DNA of 64,000 nt from Arachnopeziza araneosa. Taxonomy: Eukaryota > Ascomycota > Leotiomycetes > Helotiales > Arachnopezizaceae. This document shows, one piece after another, positions 1 through 10,945 of this stretch. Both the position numbers and the translations under genes were made by a program. The notes beneath the pieces were generated by a model. It searched no databases and was not told where the DNA came from. It was given only the letters and a program-made list of their open reading frames with translations. The DNA lies in NCBI GenBank assembly GCA_003988855.1, contig QYAI01000019.1, positions 219,321 through 283,320 of the forward strand, read 5' to 3'. How positions within the stretch are numbered: the first letter of the stretch is position 1; the number at the start of each line of letters is the position of its first letter.

Positions 1-726
1 TTGGCTTAGCGAAGTCGGCAACGTCCAAAGGAGCAGCATCGAATGCAAAGCCTCACCTTCCAGAGCCTACAAGGTGGCTGACAGAAGTTTGATCCACTGA
101 AGGGAGACGGGGAGAGAGACACTTCTGCGACGCAATTTATGAATGACTGATTCAAGGGGGATTTTAGAGAAGACCAGAGTTCTGGGAGCTGACGTAGGGG
201 CCCCACGAGGCCACGAGTCCACCTCGTCTTGATGTTTTAGGGCAGATGACGGAAGGGTAGGAATGTACGGAGTAGGTACGGTATGACCTTCTAGGGCTAC
301 GGTGCTGTAGGGAGGTCGGACTACAAATCTCGCCACACAATGAAGCAAGTCGGCCGTCCGGTTCTAGACACCAGCGGCACTCCCAGCCGCAATAAATCCT
401 TGTCGGGGCAATGTGTGGCATTGGGAAACTTCGGGGGCACAAAATAGCATATCCCACATCAGGCTGGGGCCGGACCAGTTCCCGTTGTAACTTCGTGTCT
501 AGCAAACATTGTCATCCACCAGCCCCAAGGCAAACTTCACTCCTTTGTCTTCCACTACCGGCACCATCAAGTCCCGGCCTCTACAATATGCACTTCTACT
601 TCCAAATCAATCGGCACTCGAAATCCTGAGGTCTTCCTCCTTGCGCATCCTTCGCCTCAATCTGTCCTCGACACTCCTGGGGATTCTTGAGAGACTGCAG
701 AGTGTATTTCACATCTCGCGAGGACA
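1..726. other. left-edge region without a supported gene
   Basis: Several short overlapping frames exist on both strands here, but none shows a domain, a plausible intron pattern or a family match. The right part is probably the promoter and leader of the gene starting at 727. I see no RNA gene or repeat. Confidence 0.5.
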
Positions 727-1927
727 ATGTCGACTTTAAATACCCACTCGAGTTCGTTAGGCAATAACATATTCATGATAAACAGGACTAGGATAATTTT
801 GGCAGTATCACTCGTTGCTACGTGAGTAACTACTATGAAATGGGGCAAAAGCCGAGACACTTCACTGATGCCTTCTTGCGTAGATGGACCATCGCACATC
901 TACTCCCGGCATATAAGCAGACAGTTCAAGACATAGCAAAAGATAACTACAACGATTTGATAGAACACCTGCCCGCAGTTAAAGTCGACTGGCACCCTAA
1001 TTACGACCCCAAGAAGCAATTCAATGCCTCTAAGGTTGCGCTCCTGATCGAAGGGCGCCCTATACCACATCTCGTCCCACAAATCCTCCATATGATTGCT
1101 GTTGTTCCCCCGGATTGGAGGTTCATGTTTATTGGCACAAACAAGAGTGTGATCAGTGTGTCCCGTAGCTTTGCGACACAATACCAAGAGGCGAACGGAA
1201 AGCTTGATTTAGTGGTACTTCCTAAACCATGGAAGATTGATAGTAAGGAGGATGTCTATAGATTACTCACAGATCTCCGCTTCTACAACGAATTCTTGCC
1301 AGACGTGGAGTGGCTCTTAAAATACGAGTCTGACAGCATTATGTGTGCGAGGTCTGATGATAGCTTGAACGATTGGCTTCACTACAGCTGGGCAGGAGCG
1401 CCGAGGCAAGCATAGCCAGACCCATCTATAAAAAGGTTTTCTAATTGGTTATTTCTAGATCCGAAAATGATAGATTTGCTGGAAATGGCGGCCTCTCACT
1501 TCGCCGAGTATCTACGGTACGTCAGATACTTGACTTTCAGGAAAGAATTAATGACACGGAACCTGAGGATGAATGGTTTGGCAAACGAATTACTGCTCAA
1601 CGTGGAGCAATAGTTGCTACTGGAGACCAAGAGAATCACTTTTCGGTCGAGTCGATATGGCATGAAAAGCCGATGGGTTATCATGTTCGAGATGGAGGAG
1701 AGAATCTTGCGGACGATGTCTGGAAGAATCCAGAACGCAGGAAGAAGAACTTCGAGTACTGCCCCGAGCTGGCTATGATCATGCCAATGAAACTTGAGCG
1801 AGAGAGGTGTGAAGGAGACAACCGAGAAGGGAAGGTTATCCAAACCGAAGAAGAGAAGACGGCACAAGAAGCGGAACAAACGAGGGCCAGGGCGAAAGCG
1901 AAATTGAAAGGCAAACCGATAAAATGA
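727..1927 (+). CDS. DUF5672 family protein, predicted membrane-anchored glycosyltransferase-like
   Basis: Three exons: 727-821, 884-1405 and 1459-1927, giving 361 aa. Intron 1 (62 nt) is GTGAGT...TAG. Intron 2 (53 nt) can only be a GC-AG intron (donor GCAAGC, branch CTAAT), because no GT lies before the in-frame stop at 1413. The start at 727 adds a short N-terminal tail followed by a hydrophobic stretch spanning the first splice junction (IILAVSLVATW, about residues 22-32). This is a likely signal anchor, so the protein is probably type II in the Golgi or ER. The core follows the DUF5672 pattern: a segment beginning VALLIEGRPIPHLVPQILH, then YSWAGAP and a GNGGLSLR motif across the junction. 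The C-terminus is charged, R/K/E rich. Family members are fungal and viral proteins of presumed glycosyltransferase fold; no substrate can be named. Confidence 0.8.
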
Positions 1928-2484
1928 CGGTGGAGAAGGTGTTTATGACAGTCAGGACATCTGTTTGTACTTCTAGCGATCCCGCCCTCTTCTACAATTG
2001 ATAATTTAGGAAACGAATTTCTAGTTCAGAGTTGGTCTAAAGGCGTCTGGGGGCTGTTTTCCAGGTCAATTGGGAAGGCCAGTTATAGAGAATTTGGAAG
2101 CTACATCTTTCCCCTTTTTGTGACGTAGAAGCACACTCTAAGGGAGAGAAGGTTGCGAGTAAAGTTTATCCTGCTAAAGATGCATTGATGAATAACCAGG
2201 AGAGCAGCTGGTCGATCCTTCATTTCTTCCCTGACGATTCCTCGTACTTTATCCACCCTCTTCTTCTTCATCATCTTCTTCTTACCTAGCGCCGGCCATT
2301 CTTGATCTTTACGAAGGTAAATGTGTCCCGTCACCGGAACATCGGCGTGTCTTACCTAACCATGCCTAACCTAGGTAAGGTAAGGTTTCGAGGTCATAAA
2401 GTTCTTGAAAGAAAATAACTCTCTCATCAAATTCATCGTCCCAGTCTCGCACCTCTTACCTTATCGTGCTTAGGAGCATTTACT
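1928..2484. promoter_or_regulatory. intergenic region and probable rheb promoter
   Basis: No gene seen. The stretch holds a CTTCTT-rich polypyrimidine tract around 2258-2283 and a cluster of TACCTA/TAGGTA half-sites at about 2351-2385 arranged around a central ACCTAGGT (2369-2376). The cluster lies about 100 bp upstream of the GTPase start codon and may be a promoter element. This is inference from position and symmetry only. Confidence 0.4.
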
Positions 2485-3254
2485 ATGCCTGCACCTCCCA
2501 AGCAGCGCAAGATCGCCATTGTTGGCAGCAGATCCGTGGGTATGCAGCTTCTTCCTCGAGCTCATCAAATCAGCAACCTACAAACACCCTCACAGAATCC
2601 GTTCCACATAATCTAACACAACCATAGGCAAATCTTCACTCACGGTTCAGTTCGTTGATGGCCATTTCGTAGAAAGCTACTATCCTACGATAGAGAATAC
2701 TTTCAGCAAGGTTATCAAGTTCAAAGGCCAAGAATACGCCACTGAGATAATTGATACGGCCGGTCAGGTGAGAGGCTTCTTTCATTGCTCAATGGAGGTC
2801 ATTGTCCAGACTAATGCATTGGGTTTTGTAGGATGAGTACAGCATTCTCAACTCGAAGCATTTCATTGGGATCCATGGTTATGTCTTGGTGTACTCAGTA
2901 GCTTCAACGCAGTCCTTTGAGATGGTACAGGTTATTCGAGACAAGATTCTAAATCACCTAGTAAGCAGCTCTTAAGAGGAGTTCATTGAACTGTTTCCTT
3001 TCTGACTCCTGTAGGGCTCTGATTGGGTTCCTATTGTGATTGTGGGCAATAAGAGTGACTTGCGTCCGGACCAACGCCAGGTCACCGTTGAAGAAGGCAA
3101 AGCGTTGGCCGAGAAATTCAACTGTGCCTACACGGAAGCAAGTGCACGTTACAATGAGAATGTTACCAAGGCTTTTGAGCTGATGATTGGACAAATTGAG
3201 AAATCCCAAAATCCTAATGAGCCTACGGGTGGAAATAAATGCCAGGTAATGTAG
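2485..3254 (+). CDS. rhb1: Rheb-type small GTPase
   Basis: Four exons: 2485-2539, 2628-2767, 2832-2960 and 3015-3254, giving 187 aa, the usual Rheb length. The P-loop GSRSVGKSS carries the Arg at the position typical of Rheb, where Ras has Gly. The effector segment has YYPTIENTF, switch II starts DTAGQ, and the guanine-specificity motifs NKSD and EASA are present. The C-terminus CQVM is a CaaX box, so the protein should be farnesylated and sit on endomembranes. Family knowledge: Rheb-GTP activates TORC1 and is restrained by the Tsc1/Tsc2 GAP. All introns (54-88 nt) are GT-AG and phase-consistent. The next gene begins about 330 bp downstream on the same strand; the two are separate transcription units. 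Confidence 0.95.
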
Positions 3255-3548
3255 TGATGGATGGGAGGTTGGATTATTTGTTGCATGGGATGGTTTAGAG
3301 AAGTCTTAATGAGCGGCGTTCAGGGAGTGCTATTTTCAATGAAAGGCCTTCTCGTACAGTCACTGAGGCCTATCCAAGGCAATTGACTGGTTTGAGTCGC
3401 GTTGAGCTGGGACGCTGTAAGAGTTGGGCGTTGCTCAGAGTTCTGGAGCCAATCATAGGCCCGCATAATCCACCCCACACCAGGCTGAAATTCACTCTGA
3501 GTCAACCCTCGGTCCCTAGAATATTCACAACAAATCCACTCCGCGCCA

Positions 3549-3566
3549 GCTCTCTTAACAGAGAGC
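3549..3566 (+). promoter_or_regulatory. 7-bp hairpin in the seryl-tRNA synthetase leader
   Basis: GCTCTCT-TAAC-AGAGAGC forms a perfect 7-bp stem with a 4-nt loop. It ends 16 nt before the SerRS start codon at 3583, so it lies in the likely 5' leader. The rest of the 3255-3582 gap contains nothing I recognise. Whether the hairpin affects initiation is unknown. Confidence 0.45.
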
Positions 3567-3582
3567 AACCAGGCCTATCAAA

Positions 3583-5234
3583 ATGCTCGACATTTTCGAT
3601 TTCATTGTTGAGAAAGGTGGCGATCCCAAGAAGATCAAAGAATCTCAACGACGCCGCTACGCTCCAGAGGAAGCGGTGGACGAGGTTATTGCACTCTATG
3701 AGGATCATAGAAAAAGTGAGCATGGCTCTCCTCACAAAACCAAAATCAATTTGGAAGATTGACTCCTCCTAGCCCAATATGCTGCAACTCAAATAAATAC
3801 AAAGATCAACGAGGTCCAGAAGCAAATCGGCGCGAAGAAGAAGGCCAAAGAAACTGCAGACGATTTGATGAAGCAGAAGGTCGATTTAGAGAAAGAGAAG
3901 AAGGCCTTGGTTGAATCTGCTGGAGAAAAAGAAGTCACCCTAAAAAAGAAGATTGGCACGATTGGCAATGTTGTTCACGACTCAGTACCGGTCAACAATG
4001 ATGAGGTTATTCTAGCTAGCCAAACCTTGAAGGAGTCAAACTAACTCCTATCTAGGACCACAACACGCTCCAGCGAACTTGGGCACCCGAGGGAGTCAAA
4101 GTCGAGAAACGAAATGTTCTTTCCCATCACGAAGTACTCACAAGACTAGATGGCTATGACCCTGAGCGAGGTGTAAAGGTTGTCGGCCACCGAGGCTACT
4201 TCTTGAAGAAATGGGGTGTGTTCTTGAACCAGGCTCTGATAAACTACGGCTTGGAGTTCCTTGACTCACAGGGGTACACGCCTTTACAAACACCTCAATT
4301 CATGCTCAAGGACTACATGGCGAAGACGGCGCAATTGGAGCAGTTCGATGAGGAACTTTACAAGGTGGTTGACGGCGATGCGCAGAATGACAAGTATCTC
4401 ATTGCCACATCTGAGCAGCCTATCTCTGCATTCCATGCGGATGAGTGGTTAGTCGCAAAGGATTTGCCTATTAGATATGCTGGATTCTCCTCGTGTTATC
4501 GAAGAGAAGCTGGCTCACATGGCAGAGATGCGTGGGGAATCTTCCGTGTTCATCAATTCGAGAAGGTAATAATTCCCCGAAAATAAATCACTTTGGATCA
4601 ACTAACACTACTTAGGTAGAGCAATTCGTTCTAACAGACCCTGAAAAATCCTGGGAAATGTTTGACGATATGATTGCCATTTCAGAAGAATTTTACAAGT
4701 CCCTCGGTGTTCCCTATCGTGTCGTCGCCATCGTCTCTGGTGCATTGAACAACGCAGCAGCAAAGAAATATGATTTAGAGGCCTGGTTCCCCTTCCAAGG
4801 TGAATACAAAGAGCTTGTTTCCTGCTCCAACTGTACCGATTATCAATCTCGCGCGCTCGAGATCAGATACGGTGCCAAGTTGCAAACCGAGATCCGCAAG
4901 AAGTATGTTCATGCACTGAACTCCACTTTATGTGCCACCGAAAGGGCCTTGTGCTGTCTTTTAGAAAATTTTCAGACCGAAGAGGTATGATTCCGTTTCC
5001 TTCGTGAAAGCTTTCTTGGTCACTGACTTCTGCTAGGGATTCAACGTTCCTGAACCACTCCGAAAGTATCTTCCTGGGGCTCCTGGGTTTATTTCATTTT
5101 CCAAGGAGCTTGCTAAGGACACTACATCTCAGAAGGCGAAGGGAAAGGCTGACAAGGCTCCCAAGCCAAAGGTTGCTCCTGTGGGCGAGGGCGCTAAGGA
5201 AGTTGGAGAATCGCTCAAGGATTTGAAAGTCTGA
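3583..5234 (+). CDS. ses1: cytosolic seryl-tRNA synthetase
   Basis: Five exons: 3583-3715, 3773-4005, 4056-4565, 4616-4984 and 5037-5234, giving 480 aa. All four introns are 50-57 nt GT-AG. The N-terminus is a long coiled-coil tRNA-binding arm: residues about 1-120, rich in K/E, in exons 1-2 and the start of exon 3. The class II core follows, with motif 2 around SSCYRREAGSHGRD and DAWGIFRVHQFEK, and motif 3 near LNSTLCATERALCC. The enzyme charges tRNA-Ser with serine in the cytosol. The C-terminal tail after the catalytic domain is lysine/alanine rich, as in eukaryotic cytosolic SerRS. The start is the first ATG after the leader hairpin, and the opening MLDIFDFI matches the family. Confidence 0.96.
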
Positions 5235-5778
5235 GAGTGCGATATGGAGACGTAGAATTTGTTGCCTGTTCGATGCATATTCTTGTGCTTTCTGATATGA
5301 AAAGAATAAATGAATAAACTATTGTACCGTACTTGGCTGTACGTAAGTACGAGTAACCTCGAATCGTCTATAAATGGCCGTTCATGTCCCTTCTCAACCT
5401 CGCGCAGTCTTGTAAAAAAAAAGTTGTATGATGATGAATAGCTATGGTACTCTTCATAAACATTTTGAGCGTGTATCTGAATTGTGACCAGACTCCAAAT
5501 TGAATCGTTCTGATACGTTGCATGTCCGAGGGAATGCTACTGATAACAGTTGGTGGTGCCTGCCACAAGCGATTTAACATCATATGACGGGTTCTTGACA
5601 GAACCTTCGAGCCAGCATCCCATATTCAAAAATAGGCACCGGCCCAAAAATAACGAGCTCTTTCAATCAACGGTGAATCTCTTGATGAATCAAAATTCGT
5701 TGCGTGTTTCTTAAGAACAGACAAACGCGCATTCCACACATCGGTCGAAACGAGGCTATGCCTTTCAACACCACAACA
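5235..5778. other. intergenic region between SerRS and the C78 peptidase gene
   Basis: This is the 3' UTR of SerRS (AATAAA-like ATGAATAAAC near 5310) followed by the promoter of the next gene. The short minus-strand frames here have no domain and overlap the first exon of the peptidase gene. No RNA gene or repeat recognised. Confidence 0.5.
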
Positions 5779-7472
5779 ATGGAGGAAGAACACATTTCCT
5801 GCCCATTCCTGTGCGGTTTTGAAGCAGAGGGCGACTCGAGAGACTACCAAATCATGGTAAGGAGTCTCCTTTGAAAACCCGACGATATCTTACCGAAATA
5901 TTATAGCTACATATGGAGACAATTCATTCAGAAGATGAAGTGTCACCATTCCTTGCCCGAGAAGATGCCAGTATCGCCGCTTTAGTCTCCTTGAGTAATG
6001 GACAAGATGAAGCTTATGTTAGCTGTCCTGTTGAAGGGTGTGGGGAGGCGCTACTCTTGACCGAGCTCGACAGTCATGTTGAAATGCACGAGGAGGAACA
6101 GACCACTGGTGATGAACGAGAGCGGTCTCCAAAACGACTCAAACTTGAGCCTGATATAGAAGCAGCCTTTGATACAACTCTCTCGCACCCCTTACGCAAT
6201 CTGGTCGACAGGAATAATGCTGAGGCGGAGACGCAACATGCGTCACATGACCGTCAATCAAGCGCCAAAGCTATCTGGAAGAGCATGTTAAAGATGCCCG
6301 ATCAGTCTTCGAAATTATCTATATCAGGATCGGGAGTACAGAATGCTCGGCGGCGCCTAGGGGTACCTTCTCCTCAAGCCCTTCAAGTTTCGTATCTACA
6401 CTATGCTAACTTGTGTTTAGAAATCAGAGCTCGGCCCGCACGCAAATGAAAAGCAGATGCCTACGTGGCTTGTTACTCTACTAAAAGAAAACGATGGTGC
6501 CTTGAAAACCATCAACAGGACTGACCGAGATGGCAAGACAAGGAAGGTTAAGGTATGCCCAAATATGATGTCCGGAATTGTTCCCGTCCTCGAGCAACTC
6601 CTCCAACAGGACAAGTCCGTTGAATACGCTTATCTATGTCATTCGGCTGTAAAGCATGTCTCGAAACTCAGAAGAGAAGGTACAGTCTGACCAGCTCTTA
6701 TTCGCAGATTTCTAATTGCCTAGGGGGGTTTTGTGGATACCGGAACATCCAAATGCTTAGTTCTTATATTATTGGCGTGGAATCTCAAGGGTACGATAAC
6801 TTCGGTGAAAATATACCTACAATATTCAAGATTCAAGATTATATTGAGCATGCTTGGGATATTGGCATTAACGTACAGGGCCGGGTAGAGACAGGCGGCA
6901 TCCGCGGAACAAGGAAGTACATTGGAACCCCTGACGTTAGTACTTAAAAATCTTACTGCTGGTTTCTATTGACTTTGACTTAGGCACAAGCAATGTTTTG
7001 CAGTCTGGGTATAGCGTAAGTTTGAACTCAAATTCTGGTTCTTAGCTGAGAGCTCCAGGTGTGATGCTCAAGGGCTTAAGCCAAAAGGTCCCTCGAAGCC
7101 TGCCTACGAATTGTTATTCAGGGCCGTTGAAGACTACTTTGTGGCTGGCTGCCTAGACTTTGACTCTCAAGTCCGTTGTACTTCTACGCCTCCAATATAC
7201 TTTCAGCATCCAGGTATGTGAGGCTGTTGAGAAACTTTCATTCTCATCTAACATCCTCCAAAGGCCACTCCATGACCATTGTTGGGTTTGAGAAGTATTT
7301 GGACGGCACGAAGAATCTCATTGTTTTTGACCCAATGTTTCACGATTCTCCAAATATCACCAAACTAATCGGACAGTCCTTCAAATCCGGTGCCCCGCAA
7401 GATCTTCTGAAGGCGTATCGAAGGGGCGTGAAATACTTAAAGAAGTATCACGAGTTTGAACTACTGAAGTAA
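5779..7472 (+). CDS. zinc-finger peptidase C78 (ZUFSP/ZUP1-type deubiquitinase)
   Basis: Seven exons: 5779-5856, 5907-6362, 6421-6679, 6724-6935, 6984-7015, 7059-7213 and 7264-7472, giving 466 aa. Two C2H2-like fingers open the protein (C8, C12, H28, H33, split by intron 1; then C66, C71, H83, H87). A linker with a basic SPKRLK patch follows. The C78 papain-like domain carries a Cys in GGFCGYRN (C268), His in GHSMTIVGFE (H399) and Asp in VFDP (D420), the expected catalytic triad. Related enzymes cleave K63-linked ubiquitin chains and act in genome maintenance. Introns are very short (43-58 nt) and exon 5 is only 32 nt. A consensus GTAAGT overlaps the stop: splicing 7468-7528 would swap the last K for a short N-R-E-D tail, so the exact C-terminus is open. 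Confidence 0.88.
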
Positions 7473-8176
7473 GTGTACTTCAATGTCCTAGATAGTGGAT
7501 CTCTCTACTACAAGATTCTTACTGATAGTCGTGAAGATTGACACCTCCAAAAAGACCAGTGTAAGGCGTTTTCAGATGCAATTAGGATTTGCGCTGAATA
7601 AAGCGCCTTTGTAGATGATAGCTGTGGGGCAAGGTTTATTGGCAGCCTAGACTACTTCAACTGGCATTGGGGCATTTCACGGCGCAAAGCATTTATGATT
7701 TACAACGAAATATTCATTTCCACAAAACAGAATGAAATATTATGGTGCAAAGTGACAGTACCAGAGGTGGCGTTCTTATAACCTCATCCAGTTGTCTCAG
7801 ATCCACACCGAGATTCAAAAACAAACTTACGGAGACGATTTTCACCACTTTATTGCAGATGATCGCTCACCATTCCCCCAAATTACACGATTATATGTCA
7901 TCTACAAGCTATTAGAGAACATCAAATCGACCGGATGCTACGAAATTGCGTAACTCTTAGTGACAGGGACAATTAAACTCTATTTGGATCACTATTGATA
8001 TGATCGCTACATATTGCTGTAGGAAGACTAGCAAGGCTGCATTTAAGCCAATAATTTGCTATCTTGTAGATACCAACTCCGTTCCTGAACGCCCTGCAGT
8101 GAGTTTCGTTAATCCCAATACAGCTTCGACCGCCAGCCATTAGTATATGCAGAACAGAAATAACCACTGAGCCACG
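7473..8176. other. convergent 3' region between the C78 peptidase and Bur1 genes
   Basis: About 700 bp between two genes that point towards each other. It should contain both 3' UTRs. I see no open frame with coding character, no RNA gene and no repeat. Confidence 0.45.
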
Positions 8177-10055
8177 TTATCTGCGGTAGACATCACGCTC
8201 CTTCTCACGCTCATTTTCCATATCTCTCTTTGGCCCTTCTCTATGCCTGTCTCTGCTATCGCGATCTGGACTCCGACTACGAGTTCTTCTCCGATCATCG
8301 TAATCCAAGCGGTCTCTATCATGCCTTCTGTCATCACGATCATCCCGTCTCCTATCACGTGGGTAGGCATCTCTCGAACGGTCGTCTCTATCCCTCAAGG
8401 GTCGGTCGTGGCTCCTTCCTCCATCATAGCTAGGTATGTAGGTGTCAATAGCAGGCGGTCCGTTTCTGCTTCTAGGCGGGCCGCGGTCAAGATCGCGGGA
8501 TCGAGACCGTCTATAGGCGTCCGGTCTATCGCCAACTCTTCCACCCTCATAGGCGCTGTAATCAGCCGGTGGTGGTCGCGGCGGTAATCTCGTATCTGGT
8601 CGGTCATCTCGCCTATCATCTCGATGACGTGCCCATGCTGGTCTGCGCTCTTCAGGTGGTGGAGGAGGAATCCCATTGCGTTGTCCACCGTGAGGAGGGT
8701 AACGGCTACCGTTTTGAGGGCGATATCCATAGCCCTCACCATTTACTGGCTGGTCCGGTCCCCAGTTTCCGGCTTGCCCCATTCCCACAGTTCCCCCCTT
8801 CGGCGCAGGTGGAGGCGCTGCTTGCTGACTTCTGAACTTTCTTCGGTCAAGTTCGTGGGATTCTTCAAACGTCGGTAGGTCTCCAGGTCTTGCAGGCAAA
8901 GGTGCAGTCTTGAAATAAGGATGCTTCAAAGCATCAATGGCGTTGACACGCTTTTTCCAGTCAAGCTTGAGCAGTTCTCCCAGAAGTGAGATAGCACCAG
9001 GGCCAGCACTGCCACGCATCAGTTAAGTCTTAACTAGATAAACTTGAGATTTTCACCTATGAAACCGCCGAGCCAAGGTTGATGGCCGCGATGGAAGATT
9101 GACGTTATATGCTTCAGCCCCCGGTAATTGCTGCCAGCCGGGCATATTCTCTGAAGTTGGGCTGCCAACCAAGTCGAAAATCAATTTTAGCTGATGGCCA
9201 TCACTCTCTCCTGCAAGGATAGGTTTTCCAACGATCATTTCTCCAAAGACGCATCTAAGCTGTTAGTAGTGTTCACGACTGGAATTTGAAGTAGGCAACT
9301 CACCCAACGCCCCATAAATCAATGGCAGTAGTGTACTTCCGAAGCTGGAGGAGAAGCTCTGGTGGGCGGTACCAGCGCGTAACAACCAATGTTGTATAAT
9401 CTCTATGAGCTTCACCTCCTCCGCGACCAGCAACAGGGACTGATTCGTCATAATGCCGGGCCAAACCAAAGTCTGCAATCTGCAATATGCCTTTATTGTT
9501 GATAAGAAGGTTGGCTGCTTTCATATCCCGGTGTAGAATATTATTATCGTGGAGGTAACGAACACCTTCAAGTAGCTGGAGCATGTAACATTTTATCTGC
9601 GGCTCGCTGATGGTAACGTTTGGATTTTCGAGAAGTCCTGAGAGATCGTGGTCCATGTAAGGGGTGACCATATACATTACAGAGCGTTTCTTCTTGTCGC
9701 CAGTCTTCTGGTGATGCTCAACTGCCATCTCCTCTAGCTTCAAGACGTTTGGGTGGGATAGGAGCTTGAGGAGCTTAATTTCCCGCAGCGCTGTGATCGG
9801 AAATCCATCCTTCTCGTTATGCATCAAGATCTTCTTGAGGGCGAAAATTGCGCCAGTTTTCTTCGACTTGGCTCTGTGAACTTCTCCAAAGGTACCCTCT
9901 CCCAGCTTGCCCATTTGTTCATAATCTCCAATTCGTGAACAACCTCGAAAGCTGGATTGAGATCGCGCATGTTGGTGTGCGAAGGCCCGCGGTGACATAG
10001 TATGGCTTGCAGGACTCATTTGCTGAGAGGAGGTCGCCATGACCATAGAGATCAA
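8177..10055 (-). CDS. bur1: Bur1/Sgv1 (CDK9-like) cyclin-dependent kinase with RD/RS tail
   Basis: Three exons on the minus strand: 10055-9304, 9254-9057 and 9008-8177, giving 593 aa. The kinase domain has LGEGTFGEV (51-59), catalytic Lys74, the PITALRE helix (86-92) that gave CDK9 its old name, HRDMKAAN (175-182) and DFGLAR (195-200). Introns are 48-49 nt. Family knowledge: with cyclin Bur2 this kinase phosphorylates Spt5 and the RNA polymerase II CTD to promote elongation. The last 200 or so residues are unusual, first P/G rich and then dense in R-D, R-S and D-R dipeptides like an SR-protein tail. Possible later starts lie at residues 4, 6, 13 and 20. The gene is divergent from the NDUFB2-like gene, 432 bp away. 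Confidence 0.93.
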
Positions 10056-10487
10056 TACAGGTCAGTACGGAGTTGTGGTGAGAGGGATCGAAGGGAGTCG
10101 CTCGTGCAAGCCAGGAAAGTGTATGATCAGAGGACCAGAGTACGCATCAGTGATGGCTGTTGTAGCTCAAGACCAAAGTCTTGCGCATTATGGTCGAAGG
10201 CAATAGTTAGAAAAACGCGCCCAACTCGTCACAATGATAGGACTCGTTGTGGTGAATACTAGTACCTTGCGCTTAGATATAATAAGAGGCGCGGAGCCGG
10301 AGAAAGTGTTGATCCGACAAGAGCCACACGACATTTTGCAGGAGCTCGAACCAAACGACAATCGCACTACAGCAGAATTGCCTGTCGATTTCGAGTCAAT
10401 TCTAAACCCAGTCTTGCAAGGGTATGATCTCATCATCATTGAATCTTTTCTATTCATGGTTGACCATTTATCTAGTCTACAAACCAA
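10056..10487. promoter_or_regulatory. divergent promoter region bur1 / NDUFB2-like
   Basis: This is 432 bp between two start codons on opposite strands. A plus-strand frame at 10234-10557 overlaps it but has no family resemblance and runs through the NDUFB2 start in another frame. No specific regulatory site is recognised. Confidence 0.4.
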
Positions 10488-10745
10488 ATGGCCCCGAAAC
10501 ATCCAGTTCAGATCCCTAAAGCCCGCCCCTTATATCGATTCGCTGCTACTGGTCTAGGTGCAAGCATGTGGTTCTTCGTTTGTATCTCCGTATCTAATAT
10601 ATTCTTATCTTCAGCTAATCCTGAGCAGTTAATGTATCGGGCGAAGCAAGATGGTACAGTATCCTTAGCAGCAAATACAGGCCTGCTTCTAACATATCAA
10701 ATAGGCCCTGCATTGTTAGGCTGGAAGCATCCTTGGGACCACTGA
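10488..10745 (+). CDS. complex I subunit, NDUFB2 (AGGG) type
   Basis: Three small exons: 10488-10577, 10629-10653 and 10705-10745, joined by two 51-nt introns, giving 51 aa. The middle exon is 25 nt. The protein has a basic, histidine-containing start (MAPKHPVQIPKARP), a single hydrophobic helix (ATGLGASMWFFLMYRA) and the ending LLGWKHPWDH. The ending, the helix and the length of about 50 aa match fungal NDUFB2-family accessory subunits of NADH:ubiquinone oxidoreductase in the mitochondrial inner membrane. The first donor is GTTTGT, a weak site, but the joined frame reproduces the family pattern exactly. The call rests on remembered family features, not a search. Confidence 0.78.
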   Translation: MAPKHPVQIPKARPLYRFAATGLGASMWFFVCISVSNIFLSSANPEQLMYRAKQDGTVSLAANTGLLLTYQIGPALLGWKHPWDH

Positions 10746-10945
10746 AGAGAACACTGAAGAGACCACTCGACGATACATATTGAGAGTCTTGCTTGATAGT
10801 GGCTGACAGGAGGCGTTGATCGATCACTTTTCCATAGAGTGGAGGGCCGTGACTGAAGAAGGCAGTACTATTTGTGAATTACGGTAAAATACATAAGATC
10901 ATGCATGCGGTTATTTATCTTGCATGCTATTTTCAAGCTCTACAT

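Noticed and set aside
5626..5850. 74-codon minus frame near the C78 gene start
   Set aside because: It covers the antisense of the zinc-finger exon and promoter and has no independent support.
8230..8835. Several plus-strand frames opposite the Bur1 tail
   Set aside because: They arise from the codon bias of the R/D-rich tail on the other strand.
10234..10557. 107-codon plus-strand frame upstream of the NDUFB2-like gene
   Set aside because: No family resemblance, and it runs through the NDUFB2 start in another frame.
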